DNA from: Megaleporinus macrocephalus
Taxonomy: Eukaryota; Chordata; Actinopteri; Characiformes; Anostomidae
Assembly: GCA_021613375.1 (NCBI GenBank)
Contig: CM038720.1
Span: 43,455,178 to 43,519,177, forward strand
Reading direction: 5' to 3'
Length of the DNA stretch: 64,000 bases
A model generated the notes under the pieces. That model was not told where the DNA came from. It worked only from the letters and a program-made list of their open reading frames with translations, and did not search any database. A program made the translations under genes and the position numbers. Shown piece after piece: positions 23,338 through 34,454 of the stretch (positions are counted from its first letter, which is position 1; every line of letters starts with the position of its first letter).

Positions 23338-23515
23338 AACAGAGAGAGAAAAGGAGGAAAAGGGAAAGAGAGATAAACAGTAAGGTAGAGAGGGAGGTAG
23401 AGAAAAAAAGAGAACGAGGGAGGAGAGAGCGATAGATAGAGGGGAAGAGAAAGAGGGAGAGAGAGGAGAGGACGAGCAGAGATAGGGATAGAGAGAAAGG
23501 GAGGGAGAGATTAGT
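23278..23515. repeat. GA-rich module, copy 3
   Basis: Same landmarks as copies 1 and 2 (GTAAGGTAGAGAGGGAGG, GGGGAAGAGAAAGAGGGAG, ATAGGGATAGAGAGAAAGG, GAGAGATTAGTC). The GATA run is shortened. This copy is followed by unique sequence at 23516, not by decamers, so it probably marks the original right end of the block. Confidence 0.85.
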
Positions 23516-24259
23516 CTCTCTATAAGTCCTTCAACTCCTCACCCTCGACTCTGAGGCGGCTGTGAAGGTCAGGAGGGAGCGAGCGAGCCGTGTTTACCCA
23601 CAAGTCTTTGCCTTCTGGGACGCGAGCCGGTCCCCTGTTGTAGCTAATGGGGTCACGACGTGAGCGGATGAGTTTGAGTCCCTACTGACACGCTGCCTCC
23701 GTAGGTCACTTTCAGAACTGATACTCGGACTTAGCGAGGCAGCTCGGAACCTCAGGAGAGGCTGTTACTGCCTAACCGTCGCCCCGGTGTGAGTCAGCAG
23801 GCGGTGATTTGGCTCTGAGGGGTCAGTTTAGTCACATTCAGCCACAAATAAAACCCAGAGGTTGATTTTTCAATTATCTGCGTTCCGACGTTCAGGAAGA
23901 GCAGCGTAAATCTGAGAACCGCAGAAGAACATCAGACAGAGGAAAGTAAATCTGCCCAACATCTCCCCCACACGAGCTTCTGTTACTACAGCCAGTTACA
24001 GTTTCAGGCAGATGCAGTTAAGAAGAAGATCAGGGTTTGATTTTAGGCAGTAAGCAGATCTCACACATTCTCCATTACACGTTCCATCAGGATCCACTTC
24101 CGCCTGTCGGGCATCTTCAGGAGAAATGAAGATGATATCTGCTCGTTATGGGGTTCTCGTTACGATGAGCTTAAACATCATCTCAGGCTGAGTGAGTACT
24201 GCTGCTCACCATGTAGCGGTGGTGCGTATCGAGTCAGGATGTTATGTTCAGACGGGCTC
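23516..24259. other. Unique interval, nothing recognised
   Basis: Mixed-composition sequence without tandem structure, long ORF or mobile-element signature that I can identify. Confidence 0.5.
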
Positions 24260-24990
24260 CGAGGATTCTGTGATGTTGGTTGTGCTATAGACGACCCAGC
24301 ATGGTTTTAGCCGTCAGGCGTAGCTGCAACCAAAAGCTTGTTGGTGGTTGTCAGGGCAGCAACCCAATAACCTGCTGGTGGACACTGGTGGTGAGGGAGG
24401 CTGTCAGGCTGAAGAAGAAGTTGTTGAGGGACTGGCTGGCTCAGAGGACTCCTGACTCAGCAGAAGGTACCAATGGGCCAGGAAGGCATCGACTGCAGCT
24501 GTGATAGAAGCAAAACTTGGAACCTGAGAGAAGTTTGGGGAGGTCATGAAAAAGACTTCAAAAAGGCTCTGGACAAACATCTGGTCACTCCAGAGGGTCA
24601 GAGAGTCTCCACTCAACTGCACTCTGCACAGGTGAAGAAACTCTGGACTGTGAATGAGAATCTTGTTGGTTGGAGGAACCTTGGTGGATAGAAGGTGCTC
24701 TGGAGAGTTGAGTGTGAAACAGATGATATGCAGATCAGCATTCAGGAGCTTCGTGTAGGATTGAGGTTAAAGATCCAAGCAGTGGAATTAAGCTTCATTC
24801 ACAGAGTGGCGGCTTACGCTCTACTAGATTAGATGAAGAGCTCAGCCATCCTAGAGAAGTTCAAAGATATCCTCTACATTGGAAGTAGTCAGTTCAGGAG
24901 GATTAGGATGTTGGAAGTTGGTCAGGGAGCAGCTCAGAACCTCCAGAAGAAACTGGAGGAAAAGGGCCGTCACTGTAACCGTGGCTAGGA
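24260..24990 (+). pseudogene. Decayed non-LTR retrotransposon coding relic
   Basis: Two stretches resemble a fish LINE polyprotein that I recall only in outline. The first, 24385-24540, reads VVREAVRLKKK..LRDWLAQRTP, followed out of frame by a TREVW-like stretch and a KDF-like motif. This is the linker between endonuclease and polymerase. The second, about 24785-24900, reads SFIHRVAAYALLD, a stop, MKSSAILEKF, then SQFRRIRML. This resembles the LRRVAGLSLRDRVRS..IRE.L..E-..RSQ.RWFGHL region near the C-terminus. Most of the polymerase domain between them is missing and frames are broken, so this is an old, internally deleted copy. The clade is not assigned. Confidence 0.5.
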
Positions 24991-25049
24991 TCCAGAAGAT
25001 AAATGAATCTGATACCACATAGTCACTGCGTCAGCAGGCAGGTCTGAAA

Positions 25050-27130
25050 CCCAGATCTCTGTGTACGTATCACTGACTCTGGATCAGCTGTGTAAGTATC
25101 ACTGACTCTGGATCAGCTGTGTAAGTATCACTGACTCTGGATCAGCTGTTTAGGTATCACTGACTCTGGATCAGCTGTGTAAGTAGCACTGACTCTGGAT
25201 CAGCTGTGTAAGTACTCACTGACTCTGGATCAGCTGTGTAGATATCACTGACTCTGGATCAGCTGTGCAGGTATCACTGACTCTGGATCAGCTGTGTAAG
25301 TAGCTCTGGATCAGCTGTGTAGGTATCACTGACTCTGGATCAGCTGTGTAAGTAGCACTGACTCTGGATCAGCTGTGTAAGTACTCACTGACTCTGGATC
25401 AGCTGTTTAAGTATCACTGACTCTGGATCAGCTGTGTAAGTAGCATTGACTCTGGATCAGCTGTGTAGATATCACTGACTCTGGATCAGCTGTTTAAGTA
25501 TCACTGACTCTGGATCAGCTGTGTAAGTGTCACTGACTCTGGATCAGCTGTTTAAGTATCACTCACTCTGGATCAGCTGTGTAAGTAGCACTGACTCTGG
25601 ATCAGCTTTGTAGATATCACTGACTCTGGATCAGCTGTGTAAGTATCACTGACTCTGGATCAGCTGTGTAGGTATCACTGACTCTGGATCAGCTGTGTAA
25701 GTATCACTGACTCTGGATCAGCTGTGTAAGTATCACTGACTCTGGATCAGCTGTGTATCACTGACTCTGGATCAGCTGTGTAAGAAGCACTGGCTCTGGA
25801 TCAGCTGTTTAAGTATCACTGACTCTGGATCAGCTGTGTAGATATCACTGGCTCTGGATCAGCTGTGTAAGTAGCACTGGCTCTGAATCAGCTGTTTAGG
25901 TATCACTGACTCTGGATCAGCTGTGTAAGTAGCACTGACTCTGGATCAGCTGTGTAAGTACTCACTGACTCTGGATCAGCTGTGTAAGTATCACTGACTC
26001 TGGATCAGCTGTGCAGGTATCACTGACTCTGGATCAGCTGTGTAAGTAGCACTGACTCTGGATCAGCTGTGTAGGTATCACTGACTCTGGATCAGCTGTG
26101 TAGGTATCACTGACTGGATCAGCTGTGTAAGTAGCACTGACTCTGGATCAGCTGTGTAAGTGCTCACTGACTCTGGATCAGCTGTTTAAGTATCACTGAC
26201 TCTGGAGCAGCTGTGTAAGTAGCACTGACTCTGGAGCAGCTGTGTAGATATCACTGACTCTGGATCAGCTGTGTAAGTGGCACTGGCTCTGGATCAGCTG
26301 TTTAAGTATCACTGACTCTGGATCAGCTGTGTAAGTATCACTGACTCTGGATCAGCTGTGTATCACTGACTCTGGATCAGCTGTGTATCACTGACTCTGG
26401 ATCAGCTGTGTATGTATCACTGACTCTGGATCAGCTGTGTATCACTGACTCTGGATCAGCTGTGTAGGTATCACTGACTCTGAATCAGCTGTGTAAGTAG
26501 CACTGACTCTGGATCAGCTGTGTAAGTATCACTGACTCTGGATCAGCTGTGTAAGTACTCACTGACTCTGGATCAGCTGTGTAAGTATCACTGACTCTGG
26601 ATCAGCTGTGTAAGTATCACTGACTCTGGATCAGCTGTGTAAGTACTCACTGACTCTGGATCAGCTGTGTAAGTATCACTGACTCTGGATCAGCTGTGTA
26701 AGTATCACTGACTCTGGATCAGCTGTGTATCACTGACTGGATCAGCTTTGTAAGTATCACTGACTCTGGATCAGCTGTGTAAGTAGCACTGACTCTGGAT
26801 CAGCTGTGTAGATATCACTGACTCTGGATCAGCTGTGTAAGTAGCACTGGCTCTGGATCAGCTGTTTAAGTATCACTGACTCTGGATCAGCTGTTTAAGT
26901 ATCACTGACTCTGGATCAGCTGTGTAAGTATCACTGACTCTGGATCAGCTGTGTATCACTGACTCTGGATCAGCTGTGTATGTATCACTGACTCTGGATC
27001 AGCTGTGTAAGTATCACTGACTCTGGATCAGCTGTGTAAGTATCACTGACTCTGGATCAGCTTTGTAAGTATCACTGACTCTGGATCAGCTGTGTATCAC
27101 TGACTCTGGATCAGCTGTGTAAGTACTCAG
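25050..27130. repeat. 29-bp minisatellite, about 70 copies
   Basis: The unit is close to CACTGACTCTGGATCAGCTG then TGTAAGTAT. Variants are TTTAAGTAT, TGTAGGTAT, TGTAAGTAGCA and a 22-bp short form (TGTATCACTGACTC). Each unit carries the palindromic E-box core CAGCTG and TGACTC. The left edge fades into sequence after the LINE relic. The right edge ends at AAGTACTCAGTAGAGAG. Confidence 0.93.
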
Positions 27131-28295
27131 TAGAGAGAGACTGGTCACGGTTTGTTCCCGCCCACTGCATGTGAGCAGTGTTTACTGACCTCAGCTGCAG
27201 CGTCTCCTCAGCGTTTCAGCTCTGAGTTCTCCTCCTGTGGGAGCTTCACTGCAGTGTTGATGGTGCCGTGCTGTGATGTTTCTGACTCTGTCTCTGCAAG
27301 GTTGCTTCAGAAACACGTGTGTGGGCGGAGCCTGGCGGGTTGTTTTGACCCTGCTATTGGCTGGAGAGGGTCTAGAATAGCAGCATGTAGGTCTGATCTA
27401 CAGTAGGTGTTGTGTATTGTGATATACAGTCTGAGGGTCCGTGTTAGCCGGCGCGGCGGAGCATCGTTATCCTCGTTATCCTCGTGCAGTAACTCCTCTG
27501 TAGGTGGGGGCAGACAGCGCGGACCCTCAGAGAGTTGCTGATGAATCCACCCTGCAGATGTACCCAAGAGATTACACTGTCGGTCTGGCCAGAAGGGCCC
27601 CCCCCCTCACCCCCCACCTCCCCCCGGCTTCCCCTCGCTAATGAGAAATAAACGGTGCTGTTAATGCTTATCAGTGCCGCCAGCCGGGCTTGCCTGTATC
27701 ACCACCACCTCCTCCAGCCTGCACCCCCCGCCAGGCCTGCGGTGGAAACGCTGCACACTTTGTGGTTTGTGTAACTGTCGGGGGGTTTACTGACCTCCCA
27801 CACCCCCCCACACCCCCCCTTTGCCATCTGCGCCTTACACAGCACAAGGACGGAGGTAGCTGAGGGCGTTACTGGTACAATAGAACAGCAGCTGGATGCT
27901 GCACAGGTGGGAGGAACGTTAGTGTAACGTATGAAACGATGTTATCTCCTCTTTGATGTTCACAGATCACCTGTTTCGTGTTCTGGACGTTCGGACTGGA
28001 ACAGTTTATTTCAAATCTGTTCAACATCAATAACTTAAATTATTCAACATCAATAACTCCGCGTCCTGCGGCTTCTTCCTGTTTGCATTATAGATGTTTC
28101 CTGAAAGACGAATTTGGTTTTGGAGTAAAAACTCTTAATAATTTAAGATCTGATGATCTGGAGGTTCTTTAATGTGGAGCTGCTTTGAGAAGATAATGGA
28201 TTCTGATTCTGATGGAGCTGATGTTATGAGCATTGTTACTGTAGATTCTTTAATGTGTTCAGTTTATTCTAAATATATACTCACGCTACAGAACG
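27131..28295. other. Unique interval with C-rich tracts
   Basis: No repeat array and no recognisable gene. C-runs lie at about 27597-27625 and 27795-27825 (CCCCCCACACCCCCC). The stretch 27636-27690 (CTAATGAGAAATAAACGG, TTAATGCTTATCAG) has the look of a conserved regulatory element, but that is only an impression. Confidence 0.4.
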
Positions 28296-28445
28296 CTGGT
28301 GTTCTTCATCTTCTTCTTCTTCTTCTTCTTCTTCATCATCTTCTTCTTCATCATCATCTTCTTCTTCTTCATCATCTTCATCTTCATCATCTTCTTCATC
28401 TTCTTCTTCTTCATCTTCTTCATCTTCTTCTTCTTATTATTATTT
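28296..28445. repeat. (TTC)n/(TCA)n microsatellite
   Basis: An imperfect trinucleotide tract of CTT and CAT/TCA repeats, about 140 bp, ending TTATTATTATT. It gives short spurious Leu/His or Phe/Ile frames. Confidence 0.9.
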
Positions 28446-28597
28446 TCTTGTCTCTGGATGAACAGAATCAGGTGGCTGAAACAGCTACTGAATAGTTAGT
28501 ACTGTAAAGTCTCTGGGTGGACGTCGTGCGGTCGGGTAGCAGCGGGCAAAACAAATAAACGTCAGGGTAGAGATCAGCCTGAGCTGGCAGAGTCACT
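28446..28597. other. Unique spacer
   Basis: About 150 bases between microsatellite and A/C-rich repeat. Nothing recognised. Confidence 0.4.
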
Positions 28598-28950
28598 CAC
28601 ACACAGATTACCAACAACACACAACTACACACACCAACACACACCAACACACCCCTTTACACCACAGATTACCAATAACACACTACCAACACACAACTAC
28701 ACACACCAACACACCCCTTTACACCACAGATTACCAACAACACACTACAACACACAACTACACACACCAACACACCCCTTTACACCACAGATTACCAACA
28801 ACACACTACAACACACAACTACACACACCAACACACCCCTTTACACCACAGATTACCAACAACACACTACCAACACACAACAACACACAACTACACACAC
28901 CAACACACCCCTTTACACCACAGATTACCAACAACACACCACCAACACAC
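28598..28950. repeat. ~62-bp A/C-rich tandem repeat, five to six copies
   Basis: CCACAGATTACCAACAACAC recurs at about 62-bp spacing (markers near 28664, 28726, 28788, 28849 and 28921). Between markers lie ACACACAACTACACACACC and CACCCCTTTACA. The last spacing is longer because of an extra ACACAACAA insertion. Confidence 0.85.
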
Positions 28951-29660
28951 AACAACACACACTAACACACACCACCAACACACACCAACACACACTTACC
29001 AACACACACCATCAAAACACACCACCAACACACACTTACCAACACACACTTACCAAAAAACACCACCAACACACACTTACCACCAACACACTTACCAACA
29101 AATACTAACACACACCACCAACACACACTACCAACACACACCACCAACACACACCACCAACACACACTTACCAACACACACTTACCAAAAAACACCACCA
29201 ACACACACTTACCACCAACACACTTACCAACACATACTAACACACACCACCAACACACACTTACCAACACACTTACCAACACACACCACCAACACACTTA
29301 CCACCAACACACTTACCAACACACACTAACACACACCACCAACACACTTACCAACACACACCACCAACACACTTACCACCAACACACTTACTAACACACA
29401 CCACCAACACACTTACCAACACACACTTACCACCAACACACTTACCAACACACACTAACACACACCACCAACAAACACTTACCACCAACAAACTTACCAA
29501 CACACACCAACACACACCACCAACACACCACCAACACACACTTACCACCAATACACACTTACTAACACACACCATCAAAACACACCACCAACACACACTT
29601 ACCAAAAAACACCACCAACACACACTTAGCAAAAACACCACCAACACACACAGCCAACAA
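28951..29660. repeat. A/C-rich minisatellite, ACACTTACCA/CCACCAACACAC type
   Basis: Irregular units of about 12-27 bp composed of ACCACCAACACACACTTACC and shorter forms. A ~125-bp segment is repeated, with the marker CTTACCAAAAAACACCACC at about 29050 and 29175 and again near 29600. The + strand is almost free of G. Confidence 0.88.
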
Positions 29661-29682
29661 ACACTAAACAGATCTCAGATCA

Positions 29683-29875
29683 GTTCTGTTTTAAAAGAGC
29701 TGCACTGACTACCTGTATCTTTTAGAACAGACTTTAATCTTCTGTACTCGTCTATAAAGCTCTAGATAATCTAGAACCTGCTACATCACAGAACGTCTCT
29801 CTGTTTATGTTCCAGCTGCTGATCTTAGATCTGTAGATACTGACCTTCTGTACAAACACCTTCAGTAACATACAG
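29683..29875 (+). mobile_element. Old L2 relic (ORF2 C-terminal part)
   Basis: Translation on the + strand gives a broken L2 signature: LH-stop-LPVSFRTDFNLL, then a degraded YS.IKL..I.NLL. This corresponds to LHWLPVKFRIDYKILLLTYKAL..L.PEYL, which is intact in the younger L2 at 6458-7207. Several in-frame stops and no tail. It is clearly much older than the other L2 copies here. Confidence 0.65.
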
Positions 29876-29883
29876 AGAACTTA

Positions 29884-29884
<1 letters not shown>

Positions 29885-29924
<40 letters not shown>

Positions 29925-29952
29925 GCTGTTGTTGTTGTTGTTGTTGTTGTTA
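29885..29952. repeat. (TTA)n then (GTT)n microsatellite
   Basis: About twelve TTA repeats followed by about seven GTT repeats, probably grown from the same trinucleotide run. Confidence 0.92.
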
Positions 29953-31683
29953 TGGAGTGAACATACAGCCCCAAACACTGATGACAGGTCTAACCTACTG
30001 TAGGTCTAACCTGAACTGTAAATAACCCACACTTAATAGTTTTTACTCTGGTTCTCCAACATAATCAGTAATCTCACTTAAGGTTCTCGGGTTCTGTTAA
30101 TATCTGGACGCAGTGTTTGTGTGTTTATGTGTGATGATCTTCTGATAGCATACTGAATACCAGAGAACCCCTTCAGGGCTTCCGTACTCCAACACAAAGA
30201 AGGCGAGGCGATAGAATTCCTAACTGATGACCCGTGTTGACGGACAGGTCCACTTCAAAGAGACAGGCACGATTCAGTGGACTCTGCAGCAGGTCTTTGT
30301 CCTGCTCTCGTAACTGTCTGTCTTTGTGGTCTAACGTTCTGTAAGGACAAGCGACACCAGTGAAACCTCGAGCTGTCGAGACGTCCACGCCAGCGCGATC
30401 GCTTACCTGCTTCACAAACCTGCTCACCTTCGACTGACAGCCGCGATTAGAGCGCTTTGCAAACCGCCGGCCCAATTAAATAAACATGACTCATCACCTG
30501 ATAACGGCTATCAGCTCTCCTCCGCTCCTCCCTCCATCACTGATTACTATAACAACAATCTGGACCTGCAGTCGGAGCTGAAACTGTACTCCTGCACGTC
30601 CTGCGGTCTGAGCGTCTCCTGATTACTGGAGGTGTTCGTTTAGAGGAGAGGGGTTTTACAGTCACCTCCCTGCCGACCTGCTGTCTGTGGTGCCGGTGAG
30701 TAGAAGCTGGAGAGGCTGGAGAAGAGCTGAGGGCTCCTGTCTGAACTGCAGTAACCTCTGGAGCAGCAGAGCCAGCAGCCCCGCCCCCAAAGATCCGGCT
30801 CTCTGACACCTATCGGATGGTTTTCTCCCTCCGGCCATCGGACCGTTCGCCGTCTGCTCTTATTTTCCGAGCAGATTCTCGAACCGGCCCAGATTCCACA
30901 CCAGGAACCCAATCCAGCCGGTCATACGGTTACCATGAAAACACACCACCGTTCAGTTCCAGGACTGGCTGAAGTGAAGCTACTGCACATCCTCCGCGCG
31001 AGACGCTGAAATATGACTCTGTTAGCAGATTTGGAGAATTTCTCTAAAACGTTTCACACTTTTTACAAATTTGTGTTTCTTTTTTTTCCTTTAAATATAA
31101 TAAATTCACCAGATTCACTTTAAACATGCAAATCAATGTGAAAACCTACAAAACATTTTTTCATGACTGCAGTATTTTGTGTTCTATTATTTATTTTTAT
31201 TATTATTTTATCCATTCACAAGTAAAATGACCTCACAGTGTAATTTACATATTCAAAAATCTAAACATCATAATTACAAAGAAATTAATAATCAGAAAAG
31301 TTTGATATGACTGTGAAACTCTACATATCCTCACACTGCAGTGAGCAACACACACTTACTGACTCAGGACCAGCCAGCTGCCCAAATCTACGGAGTATAT
31401 GGAGTATCGGTAATGATCTCAGATCAGCAGAAGAACAGTGTTTATCTCGACCCTGTAAAGAGACACAGTAACAGTAGAGCCTGCAGACAGTTAACTCTCA
31501 CTAACCTCGCTCGGCAGCGCTGGACCTCACCCTGCGAGCGCTACAGCAGTACTGCAGTCCTGTAAACAGAGTATAGCGATAACCAGAGTATTATACTCAG
31601 TACACTCTCAACAGGACCACAGTGAAGACTGAGCGTCCTCAACACATCAAACAGATTTTCTACACATACTTTATTAATTAATA
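29953..31683. other. Unique interval, nothing coding recognised
   Basis: Mixed composition. The part at about 30330-30480 is G/C-balanced with CGATTAGAGCGC and CCCAATTAAATAAAC and could be a conserved regulatory element (impression only). 31070-31310 is AT-rich. Short frames at 30537-30912 on the minus strand have no recognisable domain. Confidence 0.4.
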
Positions 31684-31691
31684 CCACCTGG
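31684..31691. repeat. Target-site duplication, left (CCACCTGG)
   Basis: Eight bases directly before the left terminal inverted repeat, identical to 32294-32301. An 8-bp duplication is the hallmark of hAT-superfamily insertion. Confidence 0.9.
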
Positions 31692-32293
31692 CAGTGGCGG
31701 TTCTAGGATTTGTCTGAGTAAGGGGCCATCAAGGGGCCACAATATTCATAGAGGGGTCAAGTATGTCCAACATCTTTTCACGCGATCCCCGGGTTTGGTA
31801 AGGTGTACACATTTCACCCGTCACACAGGAACGCCTGAGACTGAGTCTTTCTGGTCCTGTTCTCTATCACTGACAAACTTTAGAGTTAATATTAAAACAC
31901 AAATTCAGAGCAGTACGTGAATTAGCATTACATTTATTAGCGAAATGCTAACGTTCATGTCTAAACACAAATAGATCCTCAGTTACATTACTATTAACTA
32001 ATGTTAGCTCTGCTTCTCAACGTAATGTTTGTTAGAGATTTGTTTATTAGGGATTTATGACTAAACCGGCTCCTCAGAACGTAGACTGCCCTTCGTTAGT
32101 ACGGATCCTACAAATCTTCCTCTGTCAGCTTCATTCACGCTGGACATTCCTATTTGGCCACTAGCGCCACTAGTGTTCAGGCCTGGAATTGCATCCACCA
32201 ATAATCTGATCATCGCTCTCAGGCAAAGGACAGATGAGTGACAGGACAGGGGCACTTAAGGCCCCTGTGGCCCCACCCCTAGAACCGCCAGTG
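31692..32293. mobile_element. Non-autonomous hAT-type DNA transposon, 602 bp
   Basis: Terminal inverted repeats: left CAGTGGCGGTTCTAGG (31692-31707). The right end CCTAGAACCGCCAGTG (32278-32293) is its inverse with one mismatch. A perfect 8-bp duplication, CCACCTGG, brackets the element. Subterminal GGGGCCA motifs near both ends also mirror each other. hAT elements are moved by an RNase-H-fold transposase. None is encoded here, as the longest frame is about 64 codons with no resemblance I can name, so movement would need a transposase in trans. Intact ends and duplication suggest a fairly recent insertion. Confidence 0.9.
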
Positions 32294-32301
32294 CCACCTG
32301 G
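32294..32301. repeat. Target-site duplication, right (CCACCTGG)
   Basis: Identical to the eight bases flanking the left end of the hAT-type element. Confidence 0.9.
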
Positions 32302-32539
32302 AGATACTTATTAGCTTATTAGCAGAGCTGAGTACGATTAGGACTAATGTTATGTTTAATGTAAAGGTTAGGTTTAGGATTAATAATAAATTCAGGATTA
32401 AGGTGATGTTTACGTTTAGGATCAGGTTTAGGATTTGGGGTAAAGTTAAAGCTGCACTGTATAAGACTGGGTGATTTGGAGACCCCTCTGGTGGAACTGT
32501 GTGGAAGAAATTATCTGATGTTTGTGAATTTATAGAAAG
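32302..32539. other. Unique spacer, A/T-rich
   Basis: Short degenerate GGTTTAGGATTA-like repeats at about 32365-32445, otherwise nothing recognised. Confidence 0.45.
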
Positions 32540-33715
32540 AGTATAAAAAAACTCTCCTGATTATTAAATTATCTTTATTAAAGGAATTATATTCAATTTA
32601 GAGATTTAGTTTTGAAATTTTGATATTTAGTTTAAATATTTGGATTAGATATTTAGATATTTAGTTTAGACACTTAATTTAGAAATTTTGATATTTAAGA
32701 TATTTAGATTTCTAGTTTCGATATTAAATTTAGAAACTTAGATTTTTAGTTTAGATATTTAGTTTATATATTCAGATACTTAGTTTTGATATTTGGACAT
32801 TTTGTTTAGATTTTTAGTTTATATATTTCAATATTTAGATATTCAGTTTACATATTTAGATATTTAGTTTAGATTTTTAGATATTCAGTTTATACATTTA
32901 GTTTAGATATTTGCATATTTAGATATTTAGTAAATATATTTAGATATTTAGTTTATATATTTAGTTTACATATTTAGATATTTAGTTAATATATTTAGAT
33001 GTTTAGTTTATATATTTAATATATATTTTTAGATATTTATTTTATATATTTATATATTTAGTTAATATATTTAGATATTTATTTAATATATTAAGATATT
33101 TAGTTTAGATTATTTTTAATATTTAGTTAAAGTATCTAGGTATTTAGACTTTCATATCAATCCTTTAGGGATATAGATACAGATATTTAGTTTAGATATT
33201 TAGTTATTCAGTTTAGATATTTAAATTTTGTTTAGATATTTAGTTTGAATATTTAGACATTTAGTTTAGATATTTAGATTTTTAGCTTAGATATTTAGTT
33301 TAGAAATTTAGATATTTTGTTTGGATATTTAGTTATATATTCAGATATTTAGTTTGTATATTAGATATTTAGTTTAGATATTTAGATATTTAGATATTCT
33401 CCTGATAATTTAGATATTTGGACATTTAGTTTAGATATTTAGTTTAAATTTTTAGTTTATATTTTTAGATATTAAGTTTACATATTTAGATATTTAGTTT
33501 ATATTTTTAGCTTAGATATTTAGATGTTCAGTTTACATATTTAGATATTTAGTTTAGATATTTGGATATATAGATATTTGGTCCATATATTTAGATATTT
33601 ATTTTAGATATTTAAATATTTATTTTAGATATTTAAATATTTAGTTTAGATATTTAGACATTTAGTTTAGATTGTTTTTTATATTTAAAGTATTTAGGTA
33701 TTTAGATATGGAGTC
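32540..33715. repeat. A/T-rich degenerate array, ATATTTAG-TTTAG type
   Basis: Irregular short units (ATATTTAGTTTAGATATTTAG) at about 80% A+T over 1.1 kb. The sequence ACTTTCATATCAATCC followed by TTTAGGGA sits inside at 33148-33171 and recurs beyond the array at 33858-33881. Confidence 0.85.
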
Positions 33716-33900
33716 CCTGATAAACAATAACCATTAGAACCATTGAAATCTAATGGCAATTAGCCTAATGGTTTCAATAGATACCGATAGTTTCCTGTAG
33801 GACCCCTTTAAACCTCATTAGGAAACCATCAAATCCATCTGGAATCACATTCAGAACACTTTCATATCAATCCTTTAGGGAAACACTAAATGCATTAGTG
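33716..33900. repeat. Unclassified interspersed repeat candidate
   Basis: Inverted CCATTAG/CTAATGG motifs are packed at 33731-33770. The block ends with ACTTTCATATCAATCC-TTTAGGGA, whose twin lies 710 bp upstream inside the AT array. This could be a decayed small DNA element. Termini were not resolved. Confidence 0.4.
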
Positions 33901-34454
33901 TATTTAATTATTTATTTATTTAGCTCGTTAGTTAATTGGCTAGTTAGTTATACTGGACACCACCAGGAGCCAACACAGCATCTAAAACACAACTGATTTT
34001 TGTCCTGAATTCATCATTAAAATTTGTACCCCAAAAAAGATCAGGCCACATAACAAGCCGTAATTAAACAATTTTTAAATAACTTGAATTTTAGACAAAA
34101 ATCTTTTTGCTTTGATGGTCTGTAAGACTCATTTAGGTTTTATTTAATAAAACAAACGATTTTCATTGGTCACCAACAAAACAATGATAACATTTCAAAC
34201 CACTACCTGAGGTTTCAGTTCTGATAAAGGTAGCTCGTCTTCTGGCTCGACACTTCTGAACAGCTGTAAACACATACAATCATCATCTACTAACACTCTA
34301 CTGTCTCTACGTCATTGATACAATAAACTTTACAGGAGTTTTACTTTAAAATAAACGAATAAATCAGTTTCAAACCTGAAGATACAGAAAAACAGTATAT
34401 ACGGTTTATTTTATTATATTTTCAACAGACACGGTTTAAAACACTTAAAAAACA
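33901..34454. other. Unique A/T-rich interval
   Basis: No array, gene or element ends identified, apart from a short TTAGTTAATTGGCTAGTTAG motif at about 33920-33950. Confidence 0.45.

Noticed and set aside
25050..27130. CRISPR-like spacing of a repeated sequence
   Set aside because: No unique spacers: the whole unit repeats. The context is vertebrate.
28172..28495. 107-codon Leu/His-rich frame
   Set aside because: Created by the TTC/TCA microsatellite.
18886..30357. GACAAGCGACACC shared between 18886 and about 30345
   Set aside because: A single 13-mer match is expected by chance several times in 64 kb.
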